From an uncultured Chlorobiaceae bacterium (GTDB lineage: Bacteria; Bacteroidota; Chlorobiia; Chlorobiales; Chlorobiaceae), in NCBI GenBank assembly GCA_903882665.1, contig CAIRXW010000014.1, positions 62,001 to 126,000 on the forward strand: a stretch of 64,000 nt of DNA, read 5' to 3'. The notes below the pieces were generated by a model. That model did no database searches. It was not told the DNA's origin and worked only from the letters and a program-made list of their open reading frames with translations. The translations under genes and the position numbers were made by a program. Positions 8,870 to 19,072 of the stretch are shown one piece after another; the first letter of the stretch is position 1, and the number at the start of each line of letters is the position of its first letter.

Positions 8870-10450
8870 ATGTCTACAACAGTCAGGCCTGATGAGGTTT
8901 CATCCATACTTCGCAAGCAGCTTGCCGGTTTTGAGTCTGAAGCAGAGGTGTATGATGTGGGGACAGTGCTGCAGGTCGGTGACGGTATTGCTCGTGTATA
9001 TGGTTTATCGAAGGTTGCTGCAGGTGAGCTTCTGGAGTTTCCGAACAAAGTGATGGGGATGGCTTTAAACCTTGAAGAGGACAATGTCGGCGCTGTATTG
9101 TTTGGTGAATCAAATCTGGTAAAAGAGGGCGACAGGGTTAAAAGAACCAGTATTTTGGCGTCAATTCCGGTTGGTGAGGCCATGCTTGGCCGGGTCATCA
9201 ATCCTCTTGGCGAGCCAATTGATGGCAAAGGTACCATCGAAACAGAGATTCGCCTTCCTCTTGAACGTCGTGCTCCTGGAGTCATTTACCGCAAATCGGT
9301 CCATGAGCCTTTGCAGACCGGTCTCAAGGCTATTGACTCGATGATCCCGATTGGCCGCGGACAGCGCGAACTTATTATTGGTGACCGTCAGACAGGAAAG
9401 ACTGCTGTGGCGATTGACACCATTATCAACCAGAAGGGCAAGGGCGTTTTCTGTATCTATGTCGCTATCGGTCTGAAAGGTTCGACGGTAGCCCAGGTTG
9501 TCAATACCCTGGAGAAATATGATGCGATGTCCTACACCACTGTTATTTCAGCAACGGCATCCGATCCTGCACCATTGCAGTTTATCGCTCCGTTTGCCGG
9601 TGCTACCCTTGGTGAATATTTTCGCGATACGGGTCGTCATGCACTTGTTGTCTATGATGATCTTTCAAAACAGGCTGTGGCCTACCGTCAGGTCTCTCTG
9701 CTCCTTCGTCGTCCGCCGGGACGCGAAGCCTATCCTGGCGACGTGTTCTACTTACACTCCCGCCTTCTTGAAAGAGCTGCAAAAATTACCGACGATATCG
9801 AAGTCGCAAGGAAAATGAACGATCTTCCTGATGCTCTCAGGCCGCTCGTCAAGGGTGGCGGAAGTCTTACGGCGCTGCCGGTTATCGAAACCCAGGCTGG
9901 TGACGTTTCGGCCTATATTCCGACCAACGTGATCTCCATCACCGATGGCCAGATCTTCCTTGAATCGAACCTTTTCAACTCCGGTCAGAGGCCTGCTATC
10001 AACGTCGGTATCTCCGTCTCCCGGGTTGGTGGAAGCGCACAGATCAAGGCGATGAAGAAGGTTGCCGGTACCCTGCGTCTCGATTTGGCTCAGTTCCGCG
10101 AACTTGAGGCCTTCTCGAAATTCGGTTCCGATCTCGATAAAACCACCAAGGCACAGCTCGACAGGGGCGCAAGGCTGGTTGAAATCCTCAAGCAGGGACA
10201 GTATATTCCCATGCCGGTGGAAAAACAGGTTGCCATTATTTTCCTTGGTACCCAGGGTCTGCTTGATTCGGTTGACTTGCGCTTTATCCGCAAGTTTGAG
10301 GAGGAGTTTCTCGGTATGCTTGAGATCAAGCACAATGATTTGCTTGCCAAAATTGCCCAGAGCGGTGCGCTTGAGGCTGATACGGCAGGCAATCTCAAGG
10401 AGATTGCGGTCAAATTTGTGACCGCTTTCAAGGAAAAGAACAAGGCGTAA
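8870..10450 (+). CDS. atpA: F1 ATP synthase subunit alpha
   Basis: Non-catalytic nucleotide-binding subunit of the F1 rotor-stator head. The 526-aa protein has the Walker A loop GDRQTGKTA, the Walker B region [13 protein letters not shown], and the alpha-specific stretch [19 protein letters not shown]. atpG follows after 52 bases. No atpB/E/F/H or atpD/C genes are here, so the ATP synthase genes are split over several loci. A non-standard but plausible ribosome-binding site (GGAATAAG) precedes the ATG. Confidence 0.97.
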   Translation: MSTTVRPDEVSSILRKQLAGFESEAEVYDVGTVLQVGDGIARVYGLSKVAAGELLEFPNKVMGMALNLEEDNVGAVLFGESNLVKEGDRVKRTSILASIPVGEAMLGRVINPLGEPIDGKGTIETEIRLPLERRAPGVIYRKSVHEPLQTGLKAIDSMIPIGRGQRELIIGDRQTGKTAVAIDTIINQKGKGVFCIYVAIGLKGSTVAQVVNTLEKYDAMSYTTVISATASDPAPLQFIAPFAGATLGEYFRDTGRHALVVYDDLSKQAVAYRQVSLLLRRPPGREAYPGDVFYLHSRLLERAAKITDDIEVARKMNDLPDALRPLVKGGGSLTALPVIETQAGDVSAYIPTNVISITDGQIFLESNLFNSGQRPAINVGISVSRVGGSAQIKAMKKVAGTLRLDLAQFRELEAFSKFGSDLDKTTKAQLDRGARLVEILKQGQYIPMPVEKQVAIIFLGTQGLLDSVDLRFIRKFEEEFLGMLEIKHNDLLAKIAQSGALEADTAGNLKEIAVKFVTAFKEKNKA

Positions 10451-10502
10451 GAGAAGAGGTGATACAGGGTTTTCAAGCAATTTATTAACAGTCCCGTAAT
10501 AC

Positions 10503-11378
10503 ATGCCTACATTAAAGGATATACGTGTACGAATCAAAGGGGTAAAGTCTACGCAGCAGGTTACCAAGGCGATGAAGATGGTGGCTGCTGCGAAGCTGAG
10601 AAGGGCCCAGGAGCGGGCTGTCATGGCCCGGCCTTATGCCAGGAAGCTGAAGGAGATGCTTGGCTCCCTCTCTGCAAAGGTAGATACTTCACTCAACCCC
10701 CTGCTTTCCGCTCGTCCGGAGGTTAACAGGGTTCTTGTGATTCTTGTTACTGCCGACAGGGGTTTGTGCGGTGCGTTCAATACCAATGCCATCAAGCTTG
10801 CGCATAAAATCATTCATGAGGATTATGCCGCCATTCACAGCAAGGGCGGAGTAAGCCTTATTTGTGCCGGAAGTCGCGGGTTTGATTTTTACAGGAAGAG
10901 AGAGTACAAGATAGTCAAGGGTTATTCTGCCGTTTTTCAGCACCTTGATTTCAGTACGGCAAAAGAGATTGCCGATATCGCCTCTGGCATGTATCTGCGT
11001 GGCGAAGTTGACAGGGTGGTGGTTGCCTACAATGAATTCAAGTCGGTGCTTGCGCCGAACCTGAGAGAGGAGGTGATTCTGCCTATTGCACCTGAAACTT
11101 CCGGCAACGAGAGCAGCAGTGATTATATTTATGAGCCATCTCCTTCGGCAATCATTGATGTGCTTGTGCCGAAGCACCTCAATACACAGATATGGAGAAT
11201 GATGCTTGAGTCGAATGCAGCAGAGCAGGCGGCCCGCATGTCGGCGATGGATTCTGCAACTGAAAATGCCAAGGAACTTTTACGGACGCTCAATATCAGT
11301 TACAACCGTGCACGCCAGGCCGCGATTACTACTGAGCTGAGTGAAATCGTTTCTGGTGCTGATGCCTTGACAAACTGA
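10503..11378 (+). CDS. atpG: F1 ATP synthase subunit gamma
   Basis: Central stalk subunit that transmits rotation between F0 and the alpha-beta hexamer. The N-terminal helix ([20 protein letters not shown]) and the C-terminal helix ([14 protein letters not shown], then [13 protein letters not shown]) are the conserved coiled-coil parts. The middle [15 protein letters not shown] block is also conserved. Length 291 aa is normal. It is co-transcribed with atpA and ends at a strong terminator. Confidence 0.96.
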   Translation: MPTLKDIRVRIKGVKSTQQVTKAMKMVAAAKLRRAQERAVMARPYARKLKEMLGSLSAKVDTSLNPLLSARPEVNRVLVILVTADRGLCGAFNTNAIKLAHKIIHEDYAAIHSKGGVSLICAGSRGFDFYRKREYKIVKGYSAVFQHLDFSTAKEIADIASGMYLRGEVDRVVVAYNEFKSVLAPNLREEVILPIAPETSGNESSSDYIYEPSPSAIIDVLVPKHLNTQIWRMMLESNAAEQAARMSAMDSATENAKELLRTLNISYNRARQAAITTELSEIVSGADALTN

Positions 11379-11405
11379 TTCTCTCTTTGATGTTACTTAC
11401 TACCT

Positions 11406-11433
11406 AAAGCGCCTGCAAAGGCGCTTTTTTTTT
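11406..11433 (+). terminator. Intrinsic terminator after atpG
   Basis: The perfect stem AAAGCGCCT/AGGCGCTTT (11406-11414 with 11419-11427) has a 4-base loop and runs into nine T residues. It closes the atpA-atpG transcript. Confidence 0.92.
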
Positions 11434-11533
11434 GCCTGTTGCCACTCATTCAGGAAATGATTTATATTTTACACGTTAATGATCGGGTTGTTCAGTCTCT
11501 TTTCATATTTAATTCACAGGCATGGGCGGGAGC

Positions 11534-13993
11534 ATGAAGATATACAAGTTTGGAGGTACTTCTCTGGGGTCAGCCGGGCGGATTAAAAAAGTCGCTGATA
11601 TTATTGCCGATGCGCTGCATGATGGCAAGCTGATTGTGGTGGTTTCGGCTATTCACCGTGTTACGGATCTTTTGCTTGAATCAGCCACAAAAGCTTGCAG
11701 CGGCGAGATTGGTTATCGCAGCACACTTGGTGAGCTTGACCACCTTCATCTCTCAATTGCCGGTGAGCTCTTTGCGGGATCGCTTCTTGACGATGTCACC
11801 GTCGCACTTCGTTCTGAACTTTCAGAGCTGAACGATATCGTGCAAGGTGTTTTTCTGCTCAGGGAGCTCTCTGAAAAAAGTCAGGCGGCAGTGCTTGGCT
11901 TTGGTGAACGTCTTTCCACCCTTGTGGTCAGCCGTTACCTTCAGGAGCGCGGTATTGCATCGTTCTCTCTTGATGCACGTAAACTGATTGTTACTGACGC
12001 CAATTATGCTGATGCCCGTGTCGATATTCATGCATCGGAACTCAAGATAAAAAAACAACTTGCCTCTTTTGAAGGAGTGCCTGTCGTGACCGGATTTATT
12101 GCTGCAGCGCTAGATGGCTCGTCGACGACGCTTGGTCGGGGCGGTTCTGATTATACCGCATCTCTTCTTGGTGCCGCACTTGGTGCCGATGAAATCTGGA
12201 TTTGGAGTGATGTTGACGGCTTTTTCAGTGCGGATCCCAAACGGGTTCGGGATGCCCGGATTTTGCCCTATATCAGTTATGCGGAGGCAATGGAACTCTC
12301 TCATGCCGGTGCCAGAGTGCTCCACCCTCTCGCTGTTCAGCCTGCCATGAAAGCGGGCATTCCCCTGCTGATCAAAAACTCGTTCAACCCCGGGGCAAAA
12401 GGTACACGCATTGAACGTGCCACTCCCTCAGAGATCAGCCGTACCTTGCCTGTTACAGGGCTCTCTTCGATCAATAAAGTTGTGCTCCTGAACATGTCGG
12501 GAAGCGGTATGGTTGGTGTGCCGGGTATTGCATCACGCTTGTTCAGTTGTCTGGCCCGCCACAGGATCAATGTCATATTCATATCACAGGCCTCATCCGA
12601 ACAGTCGATCACCCTTGCCATTACCCCTTCCCAGGCCGCAAAAGCGAAAAAAATATTGGAGGAGGTGTTCAGCGCAGAGATAGAATCCCGCCAGATTGAG
12701 CCTCTTGTGATTCGTCGCAACCTCGCTCTTATCGCTGTGGTCGGCAATAATATGTCAGGTCATCCGGGAGTCTCTGCCCAATTGTTTGAAACACTTGGCA
12801 AAAACGGTATCAACGTTATTGCTGTTGCGCAGGGTGCCAATGAGATGAATATCTCTCTGGTCATTGATGCCCATGATGAGGACAAGGCGCTGAACTGCAT
12901 TCATGAATCCTTTTTTCTTTCACAGCGCAAGGTGCATCTCTTTATTGCCGGCACCGGTACGATTGCAAAAAGTTTGATTGGCCAGATCAGCGCCCATCGT
13001 CTCAATCTGCAGCAGGATAATGACCTTGATGTGGTGGTCTGCGGGATGGCTAATACACGGGAAATTGCCATCGACAGTAATGGTATAGAGCTCCAGAACT
13101 GGAAGGCAGCCCTCTTGCCGAGAAGCGGGCCTCAAGGTATTGAAGGCTATGTGCAGATCATCAGGGAGAGAAACCTGCACAATACCATCTTTGTTGACTG
13201 CACGGCCAGTGCAAAGGTTGCTGAAATTTATCCTGACCTGCTGCTCGCCAATATTTCGGTGGTGACGGCCAACAAACTTGGTATGGCAGCTCCCTTGCCG
13301 CTTTACCGGAGCATACGGGATGCCCAGAAAAAAAGTAATGCCCGTTTTCTTTATGAAACCAATGTTGGCGCGGGATTGCCCATCATCAACACCCTGAATG
13401 ACCTGAAAAACAGCGGCGACAAGATTATCAGCATTGAGGGAGTTCTTTCCGGCACGTTGAGTTTTATTTTTAATGAACTTCGTAAAGGGGGTCGCTTCAG
13501 CGAAATTGTTTGTCGTGCAAAGGAAGCGGGTTATACCGAGCCTGATCCGCGTGATGACCTTTCCGGTGCTGATTTTGCGCGGAAGTTCCTCATTCTCGGT
13601 CGTGAACTTGGCTTTACGCTTGAGTATAGTGATGTGGTTTGTGAGAGCCTTGTGCCCGGGGAGTATCGTGGCGAGATGCCGGTTGCGGAGTTTCTTGACC
13701 GTTTGTCGGGTGTCGATGCATGGTATGCCGATGCCATAGAAGAGGCCGCCAAAGAGGGGATGACCATTGCCTATGCCGGTGAAATCAGGGATGGCAAGGC
13801 TTCCATCGGGGTGAAAAGGATTCCGCTTGCAAGTCCGATCGCCGGCCTCAGGGGATCTGAAAATATGGTGGTTTTTACTACAGAGCGTTATCGGGTAACG
13901 CCGCTTGTGGTAAGGGGGCCCGGTGCGGGAGGGGAGGTTACGGCAGGTGGCGTTTTTGCCGATATCCTGCGTATTGCAAGTTATCTTGTTTGA
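11534..13993 (+). CDS. thrA: Bifunctional aspartokinase/homoserine dehydrogenase
   Basis: A fused enzyme of about 819 aa. The N-terminal half is aspartokinase (YKFGGTSLGS; later GRGGSDYTASLLGAAL), and two ACT-type regulatory domains lie around residues 310-460. The C-terminal half is homoserine dehydrogenase (VVTANKLGM; EGVLSGTLSFIFNEL; AKEAGYTEPDPRDDLSG). It supplies the first and third steps of the aspartate route to threonine and methionine. The ACT domains are the expected site of threonine feedback. An in-frame ATG lies 12 bases upstream at 11522; the start giving MKIYKFGG fits the family. cinA follows after 12 bases. Confidence 0.95.
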   Translation: MKIYKFGGTSLGSAGRIKKVADIIADALHDGKLIVVVSAIHRVTDLLLESATKACSGEIGYRSTLGELDHLHLSIAGELFAGSLLDDVTVALRSELSELNDIVQGVFLLRELSEKSQAAVLGFGERLSTLVVSRYLQERGIASFSLDARKLIVTDANYADARVDIHASELKIKKQLASFEGVPVVTGFIAAALDGSSTTLGRGGSDYTASLLGAALGADEIWIWSDVDGFFSADPKRVRDARILPYISYAEAMELSHAGARVLHPLAVQPAMKAGIPLLIKNSFNPGAKGTRIERATPSEISRTLPVTGLSSINKVVLLNMSGSGMVGVPGIASRLFSCLARHRINVIFISQASSEQSITLAITPSQAAKAKKILEEVFSAEIESRQIEPLVIRRNLALIAVVGNNMSGHPGVSAQLFETLGKNGINVIAVAQGANEMNISLVIDAHDEDKALNCIHESFFLSQRKVHLFIAGTGTIAKSLIGQISAHRLNLQQDNDLDVVVCGMANTREIAIDSNGIELQNWKAALLPRSGPQGIEGYVQIIRERNLHNTIFVDCTASAKVAEIYPDLLLANISVVTANKLGMAAPLPLYRSIRDAQKKSNARFLYETNVGAGLPIINTLNDLKNSGDKIISIEGVLSGTLSFIFNELRKGGRFSEIVCRAKEAGYTEPDPRDDLSGADFARKFLILGRELGFTLEYSDVVCESLVPGEYRGEMPVAEFLDRLSGVDAWYADAIEEAAKEGMTIAYAGEIRDGKASIGVKRIPLASPIAGLRGSENMVVFTTERYRVTPLVVRGPGAGGEVTAGGVFADILRIASYLV

Positions 13994-14005
13994 GGAGAAT
14001 AATCT

Positions 14006-15262
14006 ATGCGTGCAGAAATAGTTTCTGTCGGAGATGAATTGCTGAAAGGGCAGAGGGTCAATACCAATGCTGCCTTTATGGCCGCAGCCCTTGCCGGTAT
14101 AGGGGTGCCGGTCGGCAGGGTTGTTGCCTGCTCTGATGGTGAAGAGGAGATTGCTGCGGTGTTTGCCGAATCGCTTGAACGGGCCGACATTGTGCTGGTT
14201 ACAGGAGGTCTCGGGCCGACACGCGACGACCGGACCAAAGAGGCGGCGCGCCATCTCCTCGGAAGAGGGCTTGAACTGAGCGAGGAGGCTTTTGCCAACG
14301 TTGTTTCCCGGGCAGGCAAGAGAGGAGTGGAGATGACGGAGTCGCTCCGTGATCAGGCTATGGTGATTGAAGGCTCTCATGTCATTGCCAACACGAAAGG
14401 CACTGCGGCAGGGATGATGCTTTGTTGCCCGGATCGGTTTCAGAACCACTACCTGGTACTGATGCCCGGTGTGCCGTCCGAAATGAAGGCTATGATGGAA
14501 CTCACAGTTCTTCCCTGGTTTGCTGCACTTTCAGATACCGTTATTCGTCATACACCAATTAAAACGGTTGGTATCGGTGAGTCAACGCTTGCCGAAATGC
14601 TTGTCGATATTGAAGATGCCCTTCCCGCAGGGACAACTCTCGCCTATCTGCCTCATGCTGCGGGTGTCACCCTGATGATCAGTACTCTTGGTTGTGAGCG
14701 GGAGGTGGTTGAGCGTGATAACCTTACGATTGTTGATGCCATTTTCCAAAGGGCAGGAAAGTTTATCTACGCAACCAAGGAAGTCTCGCTTGAAGCGACG
14801 ATTGTTGGCATGCTCTCTGCCGGAGGGCTGACGGTCGCTGTTGCTGAGTCATGCACAGGCGGCCTTGTGGCAAGCCGATTGACCGATGTGCCGGGTTCAT
14901 CCGCCTCTTTTCTTCAGGGTTTTGTGGTTTACAGCAACCAGGCAAAAGAGAGAAGCCTCGGTGTGCCGAAGGAGATCATCGAAAAGTTCGGGGCGGTGAG
15001 TGAAGAGGTTGCCCGGGCAATGGCACTGGGCTGCCTCGAAAAAAGCGGGGCCGATTTTGCCCTTTCGACCACGGGTATTGCCGGTCCTTCGGGGGGCTCT
15101 CTGGAAAAACCGGTCGGTATGCTCTGCCTGGCCATTGCAAAAAAAACGTCTGACGTTCTGATCTCCAAAACGCTCTTTATGCATGGAGATCGGGAGCTGA
15201 ACAAGTTCCGCTTCAGTGAAGCAGTCCTGAGGGAGTTATGGAAATGTTTGCGACAGGGTTAA
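14006..15262 (+). CDS. cinA: CinA-family protein (ADP-ribose pyrophosphatase / nicotinamide-nucleotide amidase)
   Basis: A two-domain protein of 418 aa. The N-terminal MoaB-like domain (residues about 1-170) has SVGDELLKGQRVNTN and the GGLGPTRDDRTKEA loop. The C-terminal CinA/PncC domain (about 255-415) has ESCTGGLVASRLTDVPGSS and the GIAGPSGG motif. In studied homologues the C-terminal domain deamidates NMN in pyridine-nucleotide recycling and the N-terminal domain has pyrophosphatase activity. A GAGGAG ribosome-binding site fixes the ATG at 14006, 12 bases after thrA. Confidence 0.93.
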   Translation: MRAEIVSVGDELLKGQRVNTNAAFMAAALAGIGVPVGRVVACSDGEEEIAAVFAESLERADIVLVTGGLGPTRDDRTKEAARHLLGRGLELSEEAFANVVSRAGKRGVEMTESLRDQAMVIEGSHVIANTKGTAAGMMLCCPDRFQNHYLVLMPGVPSEMKAMMELTVLPWFAALSDTVIRHTPIKTVGIGESTLAEMLVDIEDALPAGTTLAYLPHAAGVTLMISTLGCEREVVERDNLTIVDAIFQRAGKFIYATKEVSLEATIVGMLSAGGLTVAVAESCTGGLVASRLTDVPGSSASFLQGFVVYSNQAKERSLGVPKEIIEKFGAVSEEVARAMALGCLEKSGADFALSTTGIAGPSGGSLEKPVGMLCLAIAKKTSDVLISKTLFMHGDRELNKFRFSEAVLRELWKCLRQG

Positions 15263-15402
15263 CCCCGCTCCTTTGGCCTGGGCTTGCCAATTGCAAGATT
15301 TATTATCATTTTTATAAGAAGGGAGCTTTTTTATCGATAACTTGCAGCGCTGAAAATTTTTTCAGCCCTTTTGTGCAAAGAAAATCGTTCTCCTGATAGT
15401 GT

Positions 15403-17283
15403 ATGGCAAGAATTGCAAGATTACCTGATAAAGTTGCGAACAAAATTTCAGCCGGTGAAGTCGTTCAGCGCCCGGCGTCGGTTGTCAAGGAGCTTCTTGA
15501 GAATTCCATTGACGCCGGAGCCAGCAGGATAACGGTCGCTATCAAGGATGCCGGAAAGGAGTTGATCCGCATTGTGGACGATGGTGCGGGAATGGTACGA
15601 GAAGATGCCCTTTTATCGGTTGAGCGTTTTGCAACCAGCAAAATTACCGGGGTTGAGGATCTGGATACGCTGCAAAGCCTTGGCTTCAGGGGTGAAGCCC
15701 TTGCCAGTATCTCTTCGGTCTCCCATTTTGAACTGAAAACCCGTACGGCCAAAGAGACGCTTGGTTTGAGACTCCGCTATGAGGGTGGAGTTCTCGCAGA
15801 GGAGTCTGGGGTTCAGGGAGAGCAGGGAACGACCATCAGTGTCCGGAATCTTTTTTATAATGTTCCTGCCCGACGGAAGTTTCTGAAATCCAACGCTACC
15901 GAGTACAACCATATTTTTGAGATTGTCAAGTCGTTTGCGCTGGCCTACCCGGAAATCGAGTGGCGGATGTACAGTGATGACGAGGAGCTCTTTCATGTCA
16001 AACGCCCGGATATTCTGGAGCGCCTCAATGTTTTTTATGGTGATGATTTTGCCGCTGGCATGATTGAGCTTTCCGAGGAGAATGATTACCTCTCCATCAG
16101 GGGATTTTTGGGCAAGCCTGCAATGCAGAAACGCCGGAAACTCGACCAATATTTTTTTATCAATCGCCGCCTTGTCCAGAACAGGATGCTCTCACAGGCT
16201 GTTCAGCAGGCTTATGGTGATTTGCTCGTTGAGCGCCAAACCCCTTTTGTGCTGCTTTTTCTTGCCATTGACCCTTCACGGGTTGATGTGAATATGCATC
16301 CCGCAAAGCTTGAAATCCGCTTTGATGATGAGCGCAATGTGCGCAACATGTTCTATCCGGTTGTCAAGCGGGCCATTCAGCTTCACGATTTCTCTCCTGA
16401 CCTTGCCGTCACAGAAAGTGAGCAGCTCAATTCCGGTCAGGGTATGCAGTCTCCAGTCAGAAAATTCTCGTTTCCTGATATTCCGCATCGTTCTATCACA
16501 ACAGGCGACCTCTACCGCAATTACCGTGAAGGAGCATTTGGTGAACCCGGCGAATCACACCGCCCTTTATTGCATCAGGCAGAAATGTTTCCGCCGCAGG
16601 CGGGCGTAGGGTATGCTTTGCCGACAGGCGGGTTACAGGAAGGAGATGAGGTGCTTTCTTCCATTCTGCTTGCTCCTCTCTATGATGACGACGAGGTTCC
16701 AAACCCGAAAAATTCCGAGCCAAAAATCTGGCAATTGCATAACAAGTACCTGATCTGCCAGATCAAGACCGGTCTGATGATTATTGATCAGCATGTGGCC
16801 CATGAACGGGTGCTCTATGAGCGTGCCGTTGATGTCATGAACCAGAACGTTCCAAACTCCCAGCAGTTGCTCTTTCCCCAGAAGGTGGAGTTCCGTCCGT
16901 GGGAGTATGAAATCTTTGAGGAGATCCGTGAAGATCTCTACCGGCTTGGTTTTAATTTGAGGCTCTTTGGCAATAAAACCATCATGATTGAGGGGGTTCC
17001 CCAGGATGTCAAACCGGGCACCGAAGTGACGATTTTGCAGGATATGATTGCCGAATATCAGGATAACGCATCAAAACTCAAGCTTGAAAAGCGTGACAAC
17101 CTTGCAAAGTCCTACTCATGCCGTAATGCCATCATGGCGGGCCAGAAGCTCTCACTTGAAGAGATGCGCTCACTCATCGACAATCTTTTTGCTACCCGTG
17201 AACCCTACTCTTGCCCGCATGGAAGACCGGTCATTATCAAGCTTTCACTTGACCAGCTCGACAAGATGTTTGGAAGAAAGTAA
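15403..17283 (+). CDS. mutL: DNA mismatch repair protein MutL
   Basis: 626 aa. The N-terminal GHKL ATPase carries NSIDAGASRI, DDGAGM, FATSKI and GFRGEALASI. The C-terminal domain has DQHVAHERVLYE, a form of the DQHA(x)2E(x)4E metal-binding endonuclease motif with Val in place of Ala, followed by SCRNAIMAG and CPHGRP. These residues mark a nicking-competent MutL of the type found in bacteria without MutH. The linker between domains (about 340-440) is variable, as usual. It stands alone, 140 bases after cinA, and ends just before tRNA-Arg. Confidence 0.96.
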   Translation: MARIARLPDKVANKISAGEVVQRPASVVKELLENSIDAGASRITVAIKDAGKELIRIVDDGAGMVREDALLSVERFATSKITGVEDLDTLQSLGFRGEALASISSVSHFELKTRTAKETLGLRLRYEGGVLAEESGVQGEQGTTISVRNLFYNVPARRKFLKSNATEYNHIFEIVKSFALAYPEIEWRMYSDDEELFHVKRPDILERLNVFYGDDFAAGMIELSEENDYLSIRGFLGKPAMQKRRKLDQYFFINRRLVQNRMLSQAVQQAYGDLLVERQTPFVLLFLAIDPSRVDVNMHPAKLEIRFDDERNVRNMFYPVVKRAIQLHDFSPDLAVTESEQLNSGQGMQSPVRKFSFPDIPHRSITTGDLYRNYREGAFGEPGESHRPLLHQAEMFPPQAGVGYALPTGGLQEGDEVLSSILLAPLYDDDEVPNPKNSEPKIWQLHNKYLICQIKTGLMIIDQHVAHERVLYERAVDVMNQNVPNSQQLLFPQKVEFRPWEYEIFEEIREDLYRLGFNLRLFGNKTIMIEGVPQDVKPGTEVTILQDMIAEYQDNASKLKLEKRDNLAKSYSCRNAIMAGQKLSLEEMRSLIDNLFATREPYSCPHGRPVIIKLSLDQLDKMFGRK

Positions 17284-17331
17284 GAGAGAGGTGGTTGCAT
17301 GTTTGCTTAAAAGTCGTAAATTCACCACCAT

Positions 17332-17404
17332 GCCCTTGTAGCTCAGTGGATAGAGCAACAGTTTCCTAAACTGTAGGTCGGCGGTTCGAGTCTGCCCGAG
17401 GGCA
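17332..17404 (+). tRNA. tRNA-Arg (anticodon CCT)
   Basis: A 73-nt cloverleaf. The acceptor stem GCCCTTG (17332-17338) pairs with CGAGGGC (17397-17403) with one G-T pair, and the discriminator is A. The anticodon stem ACAGT/ACTGT encloses TTCCTAA, so CCT reads AGG codons. The T-loop GGTTCGAGTC is standard. The 3' CCA is not encoded. Confidence 0.95.
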
Positions 17405-17475
17405 CTTTTCTTTAAGCTGCCTCTGTTTCACCAGCACTTCTCGTTTTAATGTATTCGCAGGTAAAGCTGTCAGCC

Positions 17476-18390
17476 ATGAGTATGAAGCGTTTCAGAACTC
17501 TTTTCGCCATTCTGTTGCTGCTGTTTGTTGCCGATATAGCACGCTACCTTGTTTATCCCGATGTGGGGCGGCTTGTGGAAGAAAATCCCGCAAAAACGGC
17601 TTTTATGGAGTCGCGTGAAGCCCAGTGGCAACGTGAAGGACTCAACGATAAAAAAATCCAGCAGAAATGGGTGCCGCTGAACAAGGTCTCCCAGAATCTA
17701 ATCAAGGCTGTTCTGATTGGTGAGGACGACAAGTTCTGGCATCATGAGGGGTTTGATTATCAGGCGATTGAGCGGGCGATAGAGAAAAATATTATGGCGA
17801 AGAAATTCAAGATGGGTGGCAGTACCATCAGCCAGCAGCTCGCCAAAAATCTTTACCTTTCGCCCTCCAAAAACCCGGTACGTAAAATCAAGGAGGCCAT
17901 TCTTACCTGGAGACTTGAAAAAACGCTCTCCAAACGCCGGATTCTGGAACTCTACGTCAATGTTGCCGAATGGGGTGATGGTATTTTCGGTATTGGCGAG
18001 GCTGCCCGCCATTACTACGGTGTCAGCGCGGCCAGCCTGACTGCACGACAGGCATCAAAACTCGCAGCGATTCTTCCCAATCCGATTCTCTACTCCCCAA
18101 CGGGTTCATCACGGTATGTACACAATCGCTCCAATATCATCTATGCCATCATGCGAAAGAGGGGAATTGTCGTGCCTGATTACAGGGAGGTGATGGCCCT
18201 TACGCCTGATAGCACAGCAGTTGTTGATTCGGTTCTGATCGGTGTTCCTGAGTATCTGCTTAAGCAGTCAGCCTCATCAGACAGCAGTGCCAGCAAGATT
18301 TCAGAAGGTGATGGTTCTTTTCCAGAGGGGAACGGAGATGAAACAATGCCTGAAAAAACGTCCGGGAGTGGAAGCAAAGGTGCACCCTGA
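17476..18390 (+). CDS. mtgA: Monofunctional biosynthetic peptidoglycan transglycosylase
   Basis: A GT51-family enzyme of about 304 aa that polymerises lipid II glycan strands. One N-terminal membrane anchor is visible (LFAILLLLFVADIA). The catalytic motifs are GEDDKFWHHEGFD, GGSTISQQLAKNLYL and NVAEWGDGIFGIGEAA, with no transpeptidase domain. The C-terminus ends in a low-complexity Ser/Glu/Gly-rich tail of about 45 residues that is outside the family. The ATG at 17476 is preferred; another lies at 17449. Confidence 0.92.
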   Translation: MSMKRFRTLFAILLLLFVADIARYLVYPDVGRLVEENPAKTAFMESREAQWQREGLNDKKIQQKWVPLNKVSQNLIKAVLIGEDDKFWHHEGFDYQAIERAIEKNIMAKKFKMGGSTISQQLAKNLYLSPSKNPVRKIKEAILTWRLEKTLSKRRILELYVNVAEWGDGIFGIGEAARHYYGVSAASLTARQASKLAAILPNPILYSPTGSSRYVHNRSNIIYAIMRKRGIVVPDYREVMALTPDSTAVVDSVLIGVPEYLLKQSASSDSSASKISEGDGSFPEGNGDETMPEKTSGSGSKGAP

Positions 18391-18468
18391 TCGGATGGTG
18401 ATCATGAGCGCACCGCACTGCGTCATCCGGCTTTTTGCAGAAGGGTATTAACCACCCATAACGGGCGC

Positions 18469-18627
18469 TTACTCCAGTTCAAACAGCGTCTTGTCAACAC
18501 CGCAGACAGGGCAGACCCAGTCATCGGGAATCTCTTCGAAGGGAGTTCCCGGCGCTATACCGCCGTCAGGATCGCCGACTTCGGGATCATAAACATATCC
18601 GCACGGTACACATATCCACTTTTTCAT
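18469..18627 (-). CDS. Rubredoxin
   Basis: A 52-aa one-electron carrier found by reading the minus strand directly. It has the two CxxCG knuckles that bind a single iron: [13 protein letters not shown] near the N-terminus and CPVCG near the C-terminus, with DDWVCP before the second. This is textbook rubredoxin. Green sulfur bacteria commonly encode small rubredoxins for oxygen or peroxide detoxification and ferredoxin-linked redox steps. It is an isolated leftward gene between mtgA and the DUF202 gene, with a weak GGAAAA ribosome-binding site. Confidence 0.95.
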   Translation of the reverse strand: MKKWICVPCGYVYDPEVGDPDGGIAPGTPFEEIPDDWVCPVCGVDKTLFELE

Positions 18628-18769
18628 TGCTGATTTTCCGTTTTAAATTAAGAAGGTATAAAGCAGTGCTCCGCATGAGCAAAAAGTTGCCCTGATGAAC
18701 ATAACAAAGCGAGAGGGCCTGTTAAAAGTTCATTGGCAGATTTTATTAACAGATGAGAGATAGACCAGC

Positions 18770-19072
18770 ATGGCACCATCACCATATTCGAAATTTGATA
18801 GTTGTGAGTTGATTCTTCGGGATGAACTGGCAATTGACCGGACAATTCTCGCAAATGAGAGAACCCTGCTTGCCTACTTGCGCTCAGGAGTTTCATTGGT
18901 CATAGCAGGAGTCTCCATGATGCACTTCTCCCAGGAGGGCTGGTTTCAGGCGGTCGGAGTTGCATGCATACCGGTCGGTGTGGTCACCGGCATTTTCGGT
19001 GTTGCCCGATACCGTATCATAAACCGCTCCATTTCCGCTGTCAGGAGGCAGTTGCCAAAGCGCAAAGACTAA
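18770..19072 (+). CDS. DUF202 family small membrane protein
   Basis: A 100-aa protein with the family hallmark [14 protein letters not shown] followed by two hydrophobic segments ([11 protein letters not shown] and [19 protein letters not shown]) and a basic C-terminus. DUF202 proteins, related to yeast Vtc1-like domains, are predicted inner-membrane proteins; no biochemical role can be assigned here. It converges on gdhA with a 4-base overlap of the stop codons. Confidence 0.85.
   Translation: MAPSPYSKFDSCELILRDELAIDRTILANERTLLAYLRSGVSLVIAGVSMMHFSQEGWFQAVGVACIPVGVVTGIFGVARYRIINRSISAVRRQLPKRKD

Noticed and set aside
12920-14449. Very long leftward frame (509 codons) over thrA-cinA
   Set aside because: Antisense shadow of the clearly homologous thrA and cinA genes; low-complexity and not family-like.
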